Below are positions 54,304 to 64,000 of a stretch of 64,000 nucleotides of DNA, piece after piece. The stretch spans positions 2,830,501 to 2,894,500 of the forward strand of contig JASPKZ010010272.1 in the NCBI GenBank assembly GCA_030220185.1. Reading direction: 5' to 3'. The position numbers and the translations under genes were made by a program. This stretch comes from Diploptera punctata. Taxonomy: Eukaryota; Arthropoda; Insecta; Blattodea; Blaberidae. The notes below the pieces were generated by a model. It made no database searches. It saw only the letters and a program-made list of their open reading frames with translations, and was not told where the DNA came from. Position 1 is the stretch's first letter, and each line of letters begins with the position of its first letter.

Positions 54304-55715
54304 CAGTAAAACCTGTCTTAGCCAGAACCTTTATAAGAAGGAAACCTGTAGAGACGGAAAAAAATTTCCAGAACGGTATGATTTTATATGTAAAATCGTC
54401 CTGTATAAGCTGGAAACCTTCATAACACGGAAACGGAATGGTTTTTAAAGTACCAATAGTTAATGTTTTACCTCAGTAAGACAGAAAATTATTCTTAAGC
54501 ATGTTCTAATTACAGTATTAATGACCACACGTGAAAATTCTGCATATGACGCTTTCTGCATTATATTTGTTTTACCTTCTTGTGTTGCCATTTTATTGTG
54601 GGGATACCCTTGCTTATGTGTGACAGCGGGGAATTGCCACTAATTAGAAGATAGGATATGAGGTGAGGTATGAAACATTTTAATTTAATCTTAAATTAAA
54701 CCTCATAGTGATTTTTTCCCTATAAAAGTTTAATACGAGTAAGTCACTTTTTTTTGTCGAAATGGAGTTTGAGATACAATTAGATTCTCCATGGAGAAGA
54801 TCATCTGTTAGAAGTGTGAAACAATAAAATAAACAGTTTAGTCATGGTTATTAAATTAATATTGAGAAGTAAACGTGGGTTGTTGGGTGTGATGTCCCAA
54901 GTTGTAGATATGTGATTGTAATAATTTGAATCACTGTAATTCTACCACGGCACTAGTAACTCCCGTCAGGGGAATGAGGAAAAGTTTCTTACACGAACAA
55001 ATAATGACACTTTATTAACTGTTAAACTAAAAGTTATTTTATTAAAACTCTCACTTCAGTTTAGATGAATCTTGTAGATTAATAATTAAAAAGATCCGGC
55101 TTAGGTTAATAATTTTCACTTATGGAAGATTACCATTTTATGTATATAATAGATGACAAATTCTAATGGTCAATCCTTCAAGTATTATACTTTATTTTCA
55201 CTTATGGACTATTTGAATCCAAGATGGATGAAATTTATATTACTATATGACCTTCCATAACTCCAACACTATTCTTTCAACTAATATCAAGAAAATAAAC
55301 CACTATTCTCTCATTCCTTGAGGGGTCGTTGCTTAACATGACTGTCCTCCTTCAAGTATTGTAGCCATCTTTTTATTCTGTTATAACCTCGAGGTTCTGA
55401 TTGGTCCAACTGAAAAGGAAGGAGTACTGCTAGTTGACTCCCATCCAATTCGTCCAATCCCATTTATTTGTTTATAAAAAAATATCAATTTGAATATTTA
55501 AAGTATTTTACATATATTAAATCAGTTAGAAAAACATCTAACTGTATTAACAGTTTATATTGACCAGTTTGAATTGTTTTTATATACTTATAAAAAAATT
55601 TGAATTCTCTAAATCAATCTTATGTCATTCTTAATATAAATAAATATATAATTATATTTAAATATTAAATAAACAAAACAAAAACTCTTATGTTCATTAT
55701 ATGGGGATAAATATC
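54304..55715. other. Mostly unannotated stretch
   Basis: At 54304-54480, TACAGTAAAACCTGTCTTAG resembles the end of a pogo/Tigger-type element, but no partner end was found. TATGAGGTGAGGTATGAAAC at 54657 recalls 7933. Nothing else was recognised. Confidence 0.35.
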
Positions 55716-55723
55716 CGGTTTTA

Positions 55724-56251
55724 GAAGCTAAAGCTATTACTATGATAGAAATAAGTAAATCAATGAACACAAATTATTGTAAATCAATGGTAAAGAGAAA
55801 CATTTTTGCCTGAACCGGGAATCGAACCCTGAACCTTTAGCTTTCTGTACTAATGCTCAGACCACTGAGCTAATCCAGGCTCCATTCCCATCCAAGCAGA
55901 AATTCTCCTTTACCTTACTCTACTGGTCCCACATTCAACTGCAATGAATCATCATTCACAAATACACAATGAATGGCTTCTACCTGAAGAAGACATGAAG
56001 GGACTCCACACAGCTACAGCATTATTTATTAAATTAATATTGAGAAGCTAAAGCTATTACTATGATAGAAATAAGTAAATCAATGAACACAATTAAATTA
56101 TTGTAAATCAATGGTAAAGAGAACAATTTTTGCCTGTACCGGGAATCGAACCCCGAACCTTTAGCTTTCTGTGCTAATGCTCAGACCACTGCGCTAATCC
56201 AGGCTCCATTCCCATCCAAGCAGAAATCCTTCCTTTACCTTACTCTACTGG
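55724..56251 (-). repeat. Direct duplication carrying two family F SINE heads
   Basis: 55724-55926 and 56044-56251 are about 95% identical, offset 320 bases. Each contains GAAGCTAAAGCTATTACTAT, then a minus-strand tRNA-like head (A box TAGCTCAGTGGTCTGAGC, B box GGGTTCGATTCCCG) and CCATTCCCATCCAAGCAGAA. Confidence 0.85.
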
Positions 56252-56312
56252 GTTTATTTATCTTCAAAGTTTGGCATGCAGGTAAAGAAGTTTGAAGAAA
56301 AAATTACTTAAT

Positions 56313-56440
56313 ATTTGGAGAAAAATTATACACTCAGACTGGGGCTTGAATCCAGGACCCAGTCTGAGCATATAATTTTTCTCTTCAAATATGATTTATC
56401 CATCATTGAGATGTATGAAATGAATAATAAAAACATCGAA
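56313..56440. repeat. Minimal family A foldback
   Basis: Two inverted pieces of the SINE 3' end (ATTATACACTCAGACTGG and CCAGTCTGAGCATATAAT) with about 15 bases between, followed by the normal tail ATGATTTATCCATCATTGAG. The tRNA head is gone. Confidence 0.8.
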
Positions 56441-56527
56441 AAAAATGACTTACCTGGTTTATTTCTTTGTATCCTTCATACACAAATTTATTTAGTCTAT
56501 TTTACAGAATTATATCTTCTTGTTCTT

Positions 56528-56912
56528 GTAAGCCCATGTTTCCCTTAACAGAGATTTAGGTGCTCTCCCCCTACAGGGAAGAATTTGAACCATACTAATT
56601 TAGTTACACTTGTTTTCAAATAGATGTCATTTTGAGTGGTCAGCGTTCCGCCACATACTGAAATGTAGGAAACCAAGTTAGTACTAGGACGGGAAAATTT
56701 TGTAAATTTTGCTTTTCATTCAGGCTTAAGGATCTTTTACGAGCCTGAAAATCTTCAGACTCAAGACCCACGGCTTAAAGTCCTTCCCGGAGGACTTGCT
56801 CCATGGATTTTTCCATCCTAAAAAAATCCATCGATCCCAGCCGGGTTTGAACCCGCGACCCTCGGGACCAGAGGCAAGGAGTATAACCACTAGTCCACTG
56901 CAGCCGATTACA
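56528..56912 (-). mobile_element. tRNA-derived SINE, family E
   Basis: Minus-strand head with CAGTGGACTAGTGGTTATAC (A box) and GGGTTTGAACCCGGC-like B box (56840-56905), body GAGCAAGTCCTCCGGGAAGG and CTGAAGATTTTCAGGCTCG, tail to TAAGGGAAACATGGGCTTA. About 385 bases. Confidence 0.82.
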
Positions 56913-57044
56913 GAATTATAAGTAGGGTAAAAATCTACAAACACATTGGAAACAGTTTATTAACTTTTGAGAAAAATTTCTTCCTCTTTTAGGTTAATCA
57001 TATTTCAATTTTTTTTTTCTCCAAGGTATGACAGGCCTACAAGG

Positions 57045-57170
57045 TTCTTGGTCTATCAACCGGCTGATGGCTTCACATCCACTTGTGTTGATCACAGAGG
57101 TAGACAATCATTCAGCTAGTGCAGGGGTGACATGTGGTCAGCATATCGGATCCCCCAGCCATTATAGCTG
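57045..57170 (-). repeat. SINE family D fragment
   Basis: GGCTTCACATCCACTTGTGT, AGTGCAGGGGTGACATGTGG and CCCAGCCATTATAGCTGG match 13660-13775. Confidence 0.65.
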
Positions 57171-57525
57171 GACATCTTATTTTAATTAGTATTCTTATTT
57201 CTGAAAATAACCCCCTCCGTTGTATCTTTACCTTGTTATGGTGGAGTGGCTTGCATGCTTAAATGACCCCGAGAGCTATGCCAGCAGTAGCATTGCTGCT
57301 GAAAGGGTTACCCATGCTGTATAGGTCGAAGGCGATAAGCTATACGAAAAAAGTACCTTGGTCAAAAGAGTGACTATCTTTCACCATAAAAACACAACTG
57401 TCAAGAAGAGCGAATATGGGTTCCATTGGTATAAAATCCTCCGGAGCTAAAATAGCCCCCCATTGGGTTCTCTGAGCGGACATTATTTCAGGGAATCCAT
57501 GCCAAAGGCTCAAACACAAGGAGGT

Positions 57526-57685
57526 ACACCAAGAATGAGGTATGAGAATGACATTATCCATGATATAAGAGAAGTAAATTATACAGGGGATGATTGGAAA
57601 ACGTTAACTCAGATAGGGATGTACAGATAGCTTATGTCCATGCGGCCATGAACCTACGGGTCCAATAGAGCTAGTGAGTTAGTTA
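57526..57685 (+). pseudogene. LINE 3' end, tetranucleotide-tail family
   Basis: Encodes the RMRYENDIIHDIREVNY and HAAMNLRV blocks with a frameshift between. Ends AGCTAGTGAGTTAG. The 280 bases before it look like repeat sequence that I cannot assign. Confidence 0.65.
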
Positions 57686-57904
57686 TTTCTGAAAATAAGT
57701 GATTGAGGGCTGCAAACAGTCTATGGGCCACACGTTGAGATATGTCTGTTCCAAAGGCAATGTCTTGTCAGTGAAATCCTCGGCATCTCTTTTGTGAATA
57801 TTATAGTAAATGGTACTGGTAACATTCTGTTTGTTAGTCTAATGACTTTAAGTAAATCAGACATAGTATGGAATAAAATATTTTTTAAACATGATATTAA
57901 CCAT

Positions 57905-58212
57905 CCACCGTTGTGGTCTCGAGGTAGCATGCTGCCTTGTCACACAGCGGGCCTGAGTTCAATTCTCAGTCTGCATAAGCTTCCTGGGTGAGGCTTTTTC
58001 TCAGGATTTTTCCTCACCTATAAGACAAATGTCAGGTAGCTTTCAGGCAAAAAAAGGTTCCCGAACATCATCATAAATATCATCATCATCATCATCCCTG
58101 GTGTGGAAAGCAATGGGAATCTCTAACATACTTATAGTTCCCCAGTAAAGCTGCAAAGCATAGCATGAAAATGCTATGATTGCAGTGAAAGACCTGCCCT
58201 AGGACAGAATAC
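57905..58212 (+). mobile_element. tRNA-derived SINE, family B
   Basis: CCACCGTTGTGGTCTCGAGG, AGTTCAATTCTCAGTC, GTGAGGCTTTTTCTCAGGAT, a (CAT)n run at 58080-58098, end GACCTGCCCTAGGACAGAAT. Confidence 0.85.
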
Positions 58213-58237
58213 TATAGAACAGAATAGATATTAATCT

Positions 58238-58523
58238 TACTTAATGGAAAACCGAATGTAATAAGAACAGTTAAGTCTCATAGACAGCAAATGTTAGGGC
58301 ATGTGGCACGAAAGGGGAATGAAAGGGGATCTTTTGTAGGAAAGCCAGGGGGAAAACATCCAGAAAATAGGCAAAGAATGAGGTGGGAGAATTATATTAA
58401 CCATGATTTAAGTAAAGTAAATTATACTGGGAACGATTGGAAAACATTAGCTCAGGATAGTGATGTATGGGAAGCCTATGTCCATGCGGCCATGAACCTC
58501 CTGGTTCGATAGTGCCAGTGAGT
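58238..58523 (+). pseudogene. LINE 3' end, tetranucleotide-tail family
   Basis: Encodes LGHVARKGNERGSF, RQRMRWENYINHDLSKVNYT and AYVHAAMNLLVR with a stop at the proper end, so the last 73 codons are still open. Ends GTGCCAGTGAGTTAG. Confidence 0.78.
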
Positions 58524-59029
58524 TAGATATGATATTTTCCTTATGATGTTATGAATAGAATGAAAATTGACAACTGTCATTCAATCTAGATACATTACTG
58601 ATAAAACTGATACTAAAAAAATAGAAATATATAAAATTGTTATTAAATTATTATCCTCCAAGTTGTTATCAGTAACAATTCTTTTACATTACATCAATTC
58701 TAATAATATCTTGCTGTCTAGTGATAAAACAATTATATGAAAGATCAAAGAAGCAGGCAAGGATTATAAGTGCTGTCCTTTTCACAGTCTTCGGGGATTA
58801 TCTACAGAATCAAAAAATGTCCATACAACATAGGATCAAAACTTGACAGTTTTCTCAGAAAAAAAAATTAAACAGCTATATTCTAAAATTGAGTTTTTAC
58901 ATAAATTAATTCATCTTCCTTATCCCTTAAACTTCTGACGTTCCAGGTTCCGATTTTTAATTGATCTTTCCTGCCTGATCATTTGTCCCTTTTCTGTAAT
59001 CCAAGTCCATAAATTAATATATATGTAAG

Positions 59030-59625
59030 AAATATAATATGATAATTTCAAAATTAAAAACTAAAGTAATGGCATTCCATGGAAAGTACCCAGTAAGAAC
59101 AAAAATAGTAATAGAAGATAAAGTGTTGGAACAGGTTTTACACTTCCAATGTTTGGCCTGCGATATAACTTATGAAGAAGAACAAGATATAAATAAGAAA
59201 ATGCAGATATTTCAATGTATTTGTGGAACAATCAGACCAACACTGAGGAAAAAGTAAGAAAGGATATGCAGCTAAGATTTTACTCAATGATGGCACTACC
59301 AGTGGCAATGTATGGAAGTGAGGCCTGGGTCCTGAAGGAAAAAGAAAAATATAAAATTCAGGCAGCGGAAATGAGATTCCTACGGGCTGTAAAAGAGAAG
59401 AACATATTATAAATGAGATTTAGAACAGAAGAACACAGGAACAAGTGTGGATAGAACATCTGCAAAGAATGACAGAGGATAGGGTACCAAAGATGGCACT
59501 GATGTATAATCCTGTAGGACGAAGATCAGTAGGAAGACCAAGAAAACGCTGGGCTGAACAGATGTGAGATCAGAACAGGCAAAGACCTAATCCGTGAAGT
59601 TTGATGATGATGATGATAATGACAA
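59030..59625 (+). pseudogene. LINE C-terminal end with (GAT)n tail
   Basis: Encodes ISKLKTKVMAFHGKYPVRTK, VLHFQCLACDITYEEEQDI, then in another frame LRFYSMMALPVAMYGSEAWV and EMRFLRAVKE. The last part is frame-broken. It ends in GATGATGATGATGA at about 59603. Confidence 0.8.
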
Positions 59626-59637
59626 ATTAATGTTGTT

Positions 59638-59968
59638 GTTTAAGAAAGAAAAATTAATGTTTGAATTGGGATTTGAACCCTGGACCTCTTGTTCTCCATA
59701 CAAGTGTGCTGTCCAATTAAACCATTCAAATGACGATACAAACATGAACATTCCTTTCAACTTATTCAATTCTCGTTCGTCCAAAGGCTAATAGTTGTCG
59801 CTACCATCATGCCAACTTTTCAGCTATTAGCCTTTGGACGAAAGAGAATTGTATAAGTTGAAAGAAATGTTAATGTTTGTATCATTGATTGAATGGTGTA
59901 ATTGGACAGCACACTTGTACAGAGAATGACAGGTCCAGGGTTCAAACATTAATTTTTCTTTCTCAAAT
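59638..59968. repeat. Inverted tRNA-SINE pair, ~155-bp arms
   Basis: Left arm 59638-59795 (minus head with GGATTTGAACCCTGGACC), right arm 59816-59968 (plus head, CAGGTCCAGGGTTCAAAC), spacer about 20 bases. Shared inner block AGCCTTTGGACGAA/TTCGTCCAAAGGCT. Confidence 0.85.
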
Positions 59969-60129
59969 TAGAATGCAGGATGGAAGACTACCAAAGGCCG
60001 TCTATGTATGGAAAATTGAAAGAAGGAACAGAAAAGGAAGACCAAGAACAACCTGGAAGAACAACATTCAAAATTCGATGTGGAAATTTGGTAACAGATG
60101 AAGACACAGAAGACAGAACAATGGAGAAC

Positions 60130-60655
60130 TTTTAAGTCTGTAGTCATTTATATTTATTAATTTTTTTAATTCATGTTAATTACTAAGACTGGTTGGAGAA
60201 AACCCTCAATGGTGAGGAAAATTCTCAAAATAAAAAAAAAAAAAGATTTTATTCAGGATTGGAAAATGTTAATTTAAATAAAAACATTGAAAATAATGTT
60301 GTTGTTATTTATGGATCTTTAAAATGTTATGCAATCAGAACTTTTCTCATTTATTAACAAAAATACATATCAAAGATTATAAAAATGCTATTAACTGAAA
60401 ATATTCCAAGTGGTTCCTTTTAATGAGTATGTACACATTATTATGAGATGAGATGTTGAATGTAATCCTACAATGCCAAAAGCCTTTCTAAAAACCAATC
60501 TACAGATAAACTTATCAAACCAATCTATCCTTATCACCAACAAGAAAACATTACATGAAGATTGCAAAACGTTTACTAATTCACTTTTTGTTTAATGTAT
60601 TCAGAGCAAAATTTTATAAAATATGTTTTTAAAATTAATTTATTGTATGTATTGT
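60130..60655. other. Unannotated AT-rich stretch
   Basis: No gene or recognised repeat apart from an A-run at 60229-60243. Confidence 0.45.
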
Positions 60656-60658
60656 ATT

Positions 60659-61051
60659 GTAAGCCTATGTTTTCCCTTTACAGAGATTTAGGCACTCTCC
60701 ACCTGCAGGGAAGAATTTGAACCATACTAATTTAGTTAACTTGTTTTCGTATAGATGTCATTTTGAGTGGTCTGTGGTCAGCGTTCCGCCTCATACTGAC
60801 ATCTAGGAAACCAAGGTAGTACTAGGACGGGAAAATTCGGTAAATTTTGCTTAGAGGCCTTTTCATTCAGGCTTAAGATTTTTTACGAGCCTGAAAATCT
60901 TCAAACTCGGGACCCATGGCTTAAAGTCCCTCCCGGAGGACTTGCTCCTTGGATTTTTCCATCCTAAAAAATCCATGACCCTGGCTGGGTTTGAACCCAC
61001 GACCCTCGGGACCAGAGGCAAGGAGCATAACCACTAGTCCACCGCGGCCGA
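60659..61051 (-). mobile_element. tRNA-derived SINE, family E
   Basis: Full-length minus copy, about 93% like 56.53 kb. Head with GGTTATGCTCCTTGCCTCTG and GTGGGTTCAAACCCAGCC; body GAGCAAGTCCTCCGGGAGGG. Confidence 0.83.
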
Positions 61052-61309
61052 CAAAATTAATTTATACCTGATTTCAAATTTTGAGTGATTGGTCAGTAAC
61101 AAGATCTACATACACAACTTCAGCACTCTTTGAAAAATAAATATTTAAACGAAACATATCCCTATTTGTGATTAATTATGAAGCAATTCTTTAAGACATT
61201 CAGTATCGTAAACCAGTCAAGGCATTTAAAGGAACTCTTGTGTGCCAGGTCGTTGGTCAGTATAGGCATTTAACAGCACATGTGAAAAAACTGCATTTAT
61301 ATTAGGTGC

Positions 61310-61632
61310 CTAACTAACTAACTCACTGGAACTATCGAACCTGTATGTTCATAGCCATGCAGACATAAGCTCTCCATACATCCCTATACTGAACTAATGT
61401 TTTCTAATCACTCCCGTATAATCTACTTCCTTCAAATCATGGTAAATGTTATTCTCCCACCTCATTCTTGGTCTACCAACTGGACGTTTTCCCTCTGGTT
61501 TTCCTACAAGAAGGCTTTCATTCCCCATTCATGCCACATGTACTGCCCATCGCAGTCTACGAGACTTAACTATTCTTATTATATCTGGCTTCCTATAAAG
61601 ACCATGTAGTTCACTGTTATGTAGTCTATACT
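61310..61632 (-). pseudogene. LINE 3' end, tetranucleotide-tail family (minus)
   Basis: Minus strand encodes MKAFLVGKPEGKRPVGRPRM, RWENNIYHDLKEVDYTGSD and AYVCMAMN. Its 3' end, at 61310, has (AGTT)n units. Only minus-oriented member of its family here. Confidence 0.75.
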
Positions 61633-62289
61633 TTCAATATTGACATAGTAAGTCTTGGAGACCATATATGGCATATAAATGTTTTTTTTTTCATTTCTCT
61701 GTTTATCGTGAACACACTGAAGTGGGTGAATCTCCTTCTACTTTTAGAATAAACAGCTGGTTGAATTCCAGCACTTGTTGTAGTAGTTTTTGTTACATGA
61801 CTACAGAAAAATATCTCACGCAGAAAGAACTTGTAAGTATTTTACATAACAATGATTCATGAGACAAACTAATTCCAGATTTGTAAAGTGAAAGTGAAGA
61901 CAAAATTTAATTTGCAGAGAGCGATGTACCGTTACAACAATGTGAAGCGACACGTGTCACCCTAGTTACCATCCACAACTTTCATTGTTTATAATGAATA
62001 CCGGGATCAAATTTCAGATTGAAGATGAGACTGAAATAATGTCTTACATAAATTTATTCTTGAATGATTTTTTAATATGTATGTGATCAAACAAACCCTT
62101 ATATAAAGCAAGTCATTAGTGTCATGTCGTGACCTTTCATTAAATATTCATATATGCAGATGTGGAAACCTGTAGACATCCCTGAAATAATAAAAAAATG
62201 AATAAAAAGAAATAGCACTTTCAAACCCCAGTATTTCTGAAAACAATGTCTAGGACATGTTTTCTAAACATTCTTTCATTTTTGCAGTT

Positions 62290-62640
62290 CATTGACAGTA
62301 GCACCTATGGCAGACAACATGAAAGCAGAATAACAGCTTGTGAAAGGAGATTCATGCTCAAAACACCAGATGGGATCGGAAAAGGAACACCGATATCTTA
62401 AAGGAATTGAAGACTACGCCAATTTTGGAATATATTAAACAGTACCAACTAAATTGGAAACACCATCTTCAAAGAATGAGTTCAAATCAGATCCCCAAAG
62501 CTGTTTATAATTATATACCAAGAGGACGAAGATCTCTGGGCCGTCCTATGAAACGCTGGAGGGAAAATTTTCTATAGGATCATAACAGGCCTTGGCCTAA
62601 TACTTGGAAGGAAGAAGAAGAAGAAGAAGAAGACCTATGG
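62290..62640 (+). pseudogene. LINE 3' end with (GAA)n tail
   Basis: Encodes ITACERRFM, ILEYIKQYQLNWKHHLQRMS, QIPKAVYNYIPRGRRSLGRP and MKRWRENFL with frame changes. Ends CTTGGCCTAATACTTGGAAG and (GAA)7. This matches the end of the LINE at 38.1 kb. Confidence 0.82.
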
Positions 62641-62834
62641 CAGTTGTGCTGACACACTGTACAAAATTAAGCCAATTTTAGAGAGAGTAAGCAACAAATT
62701 TTCGAACATGTACACTCCACAAAAAAAAAAATTGGATTAGACAAAGGAATGTTGCCATAGCAAGGATGTCTGAGGTTTCGGTGCCGCAATATTCCCCCTC
62801 TAAAAAGAGCCCCGGCTAAAGACCCTCCATTTTT

Positions 62835-63005
62835 TAAGAGAAAAATTATATGCTCAGACTGGGACTCGAACCCAGGACCTTTGGCTTTCTAAACTAATGC
62901 TCTATCGACTGAGCTATCTGTGCGAGTTCCAATCTAAACGCAAATTTTTCTCTTATATACATTGTCAATTCCTGTGCACCAAATACTATGAAACCTTTGC
63001 TTCTA
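62835..63005 (-). repeat. tRNA-derived SINE, family A
   Basis: Minus-strand head with TAGCTCAGTCGATAGAGCAT and GGGTTCGAGTCCCAG; leader TCTCTTATATACATTGTCAA and TGCACCAAATACTATGAAAC. A single copy without an inverted partner. Confidence 0.75.
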
Positions 63006-63009
63006 TTTT

Positions 63010-64000
63010 AGCAAATCCTCCATTTTGTCTAGATGGAAAAGTGAAGGAGCATGTTCTGTTGAAATTACCTTCCCTAAAAAGTGACAAACATCCCACAAGA
63101 AAATGCAGAGTCAAGAACAAGAAAAGTGTGTTCAACTATGTGGTACTGTTCAACATGTAGTGTTCCTCTCTATCCAGGAACATGTTATACCACATATTAT
63201 ACCATCAAAGTCTACTAGAATATTTTCTTTAGGTATGTACAAAATGTACATGCTAATAGTTTAGGAATAATACTGAAATTTCAAAAGTGTTATGTAAAAG
63301 GGAGAATTCCATTTCAAGAACTTGTCTGAGGGTTTAAGGGCCGCATGCAAATACATTAGTCTCTGGTGAGTTTAGTTTTCCGTGAGCACGTGCAAAGTTT
63401 GAATTAGCGAGTCACTGACTGGTCATGCACAAAAGTAGTTTTTTTCGTAATATTGGCAAGAAATTACCCAGAATTCTCAGCAATAAAACCACTTCCGTTA
63501 TTTTCGTCTGCTAGAGGAATGCACTTACACTTGCGTCCCGCAAATAAAACCGTATACGATGACGTCTACGTCACGCGATATTACACCGATTCTCCTGTTC
63601 TTCCAATTGAATTCTTTGGTAGATTCTATCAAATTCCTCTTCTCCGCGTATACCGAAAGCATGATCAAGTCTTCAAGATCCGACATCTTGGATAAAGCAG
63701 CAAGATAAGCAGCAAGGTTTCAAAGTACATCGGTTCCCATCGGGTTGCTCACGATTCGTTCTCTGCAAAGTCACCTTGCCAGGTAGCTTAGAAATTTCGA
63801 TAATTATTATCGCATGAACAGATTTTTGAGTACACAAAAAGTCTTTGGATGCAACTTTCTCAGCAGAGAACGACTTTTATGGTCTAATGCGTTCATAGAT
63901 ACAACCCTAAATGCTCTGATCAGTTGCTGGTACTGAATGTGACACAGTATTAAGCAAAATAAATCTGATTTTATAAAATTAAAGTATAAAATGAATTAAA
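63010..64000. other. Unannotated right edge; one 80-codon frame
   Basis: 63453-63695 is open on the plus strand (ARNYPEFSAIKPLPLFSS...RHLG), with mixed composition unlike the AT-rich surroundings. It has no ATG at its start and no recognised domain. It could be an exon or chance. Confidence 0.3.

Noticed and set aside
54304..54480. A pogo/Tigger element
   Set aside because: Only one end-like sequence (CAGTAAAACCTG) was seen; no partner and no transposase.
57230..57510. A host gene at 57.2-57.5 kb
   Set aside because: Short frames only, in a stretch that leads straight into a LINE 3' end; more likely repeat-derived.
1..64000. CRISPR arrays, bacterial operons or an integrated virus
   Set aside because: No regular short repeats with spacers, no ribosome-binding-site-led gene series, and no capsid or polymerase frame outside retroelement types was recognised.

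Overview
The window is nuclear DNA from an animal, most likely an insect. Support for this: two spliced protein genes on opposite strands with GT-AG introns, AT-rich composition, and very dense LINE, Penelope-like, hAT, mariner-type, piggyBac-type and tRNA-derived SINE sequence. The LINE and SINE style looks cockroach-like to me, but that is an impression from memory and was not tested. No bacterial operon, CRISPR array or intact viral genome was seen.

Layout. 1-9.0 kb: repeats, chiefly a dead LINE (1560-4921) that entered as one rearranged unit with a 15-bp target duplication, and Penelope-like (PLE) remnants at 6-7.3 kb. 9.24-20.98 kb: a complete UPRT homologue (uracil phosphoribosyltransferase family) on the minus strand, six exons, 227 codons, with introns full of SINEs, LINE ends, a 195-bp-arm foldback and a nested PLE/DNA-transposon pair. 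21.7-31.2 kb: DNA transposons (a 2.5-kb element with AGCGCT-rich ends, a 3.0-kb scrambled hAT, a mariner-like MITE) and a cluster of inverted tRNA-SINEs. 32-33.3 kb: LINE 3' ends and a 310-bp piggyBac-type MITE. 33.79-48.24 kb: a large plus-strand gene that I do not recognise. Its first exon is acidic. After a 5.8-kb intron full of LINEs comes about 7.2 kb of near-continuous coding sequence with two repeat types: a P-x-x-I-x-I-P motif and at least eight clean C-x-C-x-x-C-x-C clusters. The reading frame changes several times. 48.2-64 kb: SINEs, two copies of a 0.55-kb MITE each nested in a different SINE, a mariner relic, LINE 3' ends and microsatellites.

Only two genes look like host genes. 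UPRT would act in pyrimidine salvage if active, but its PRPP and uracil loops carry the metazoan-type changes that make activity uncertain. The Cys-repeat gene has no recognisable function and is the best candidate here for something undescribed. Apart from splice sites and two AATAAA signals, I saw no regulatory element I would defend. Coordinates of UPRT exons, the first splice junction of the large gene, and the target duplications were counted base by base. Repeat boundaries without target duplications are good to about 10-30 bases.
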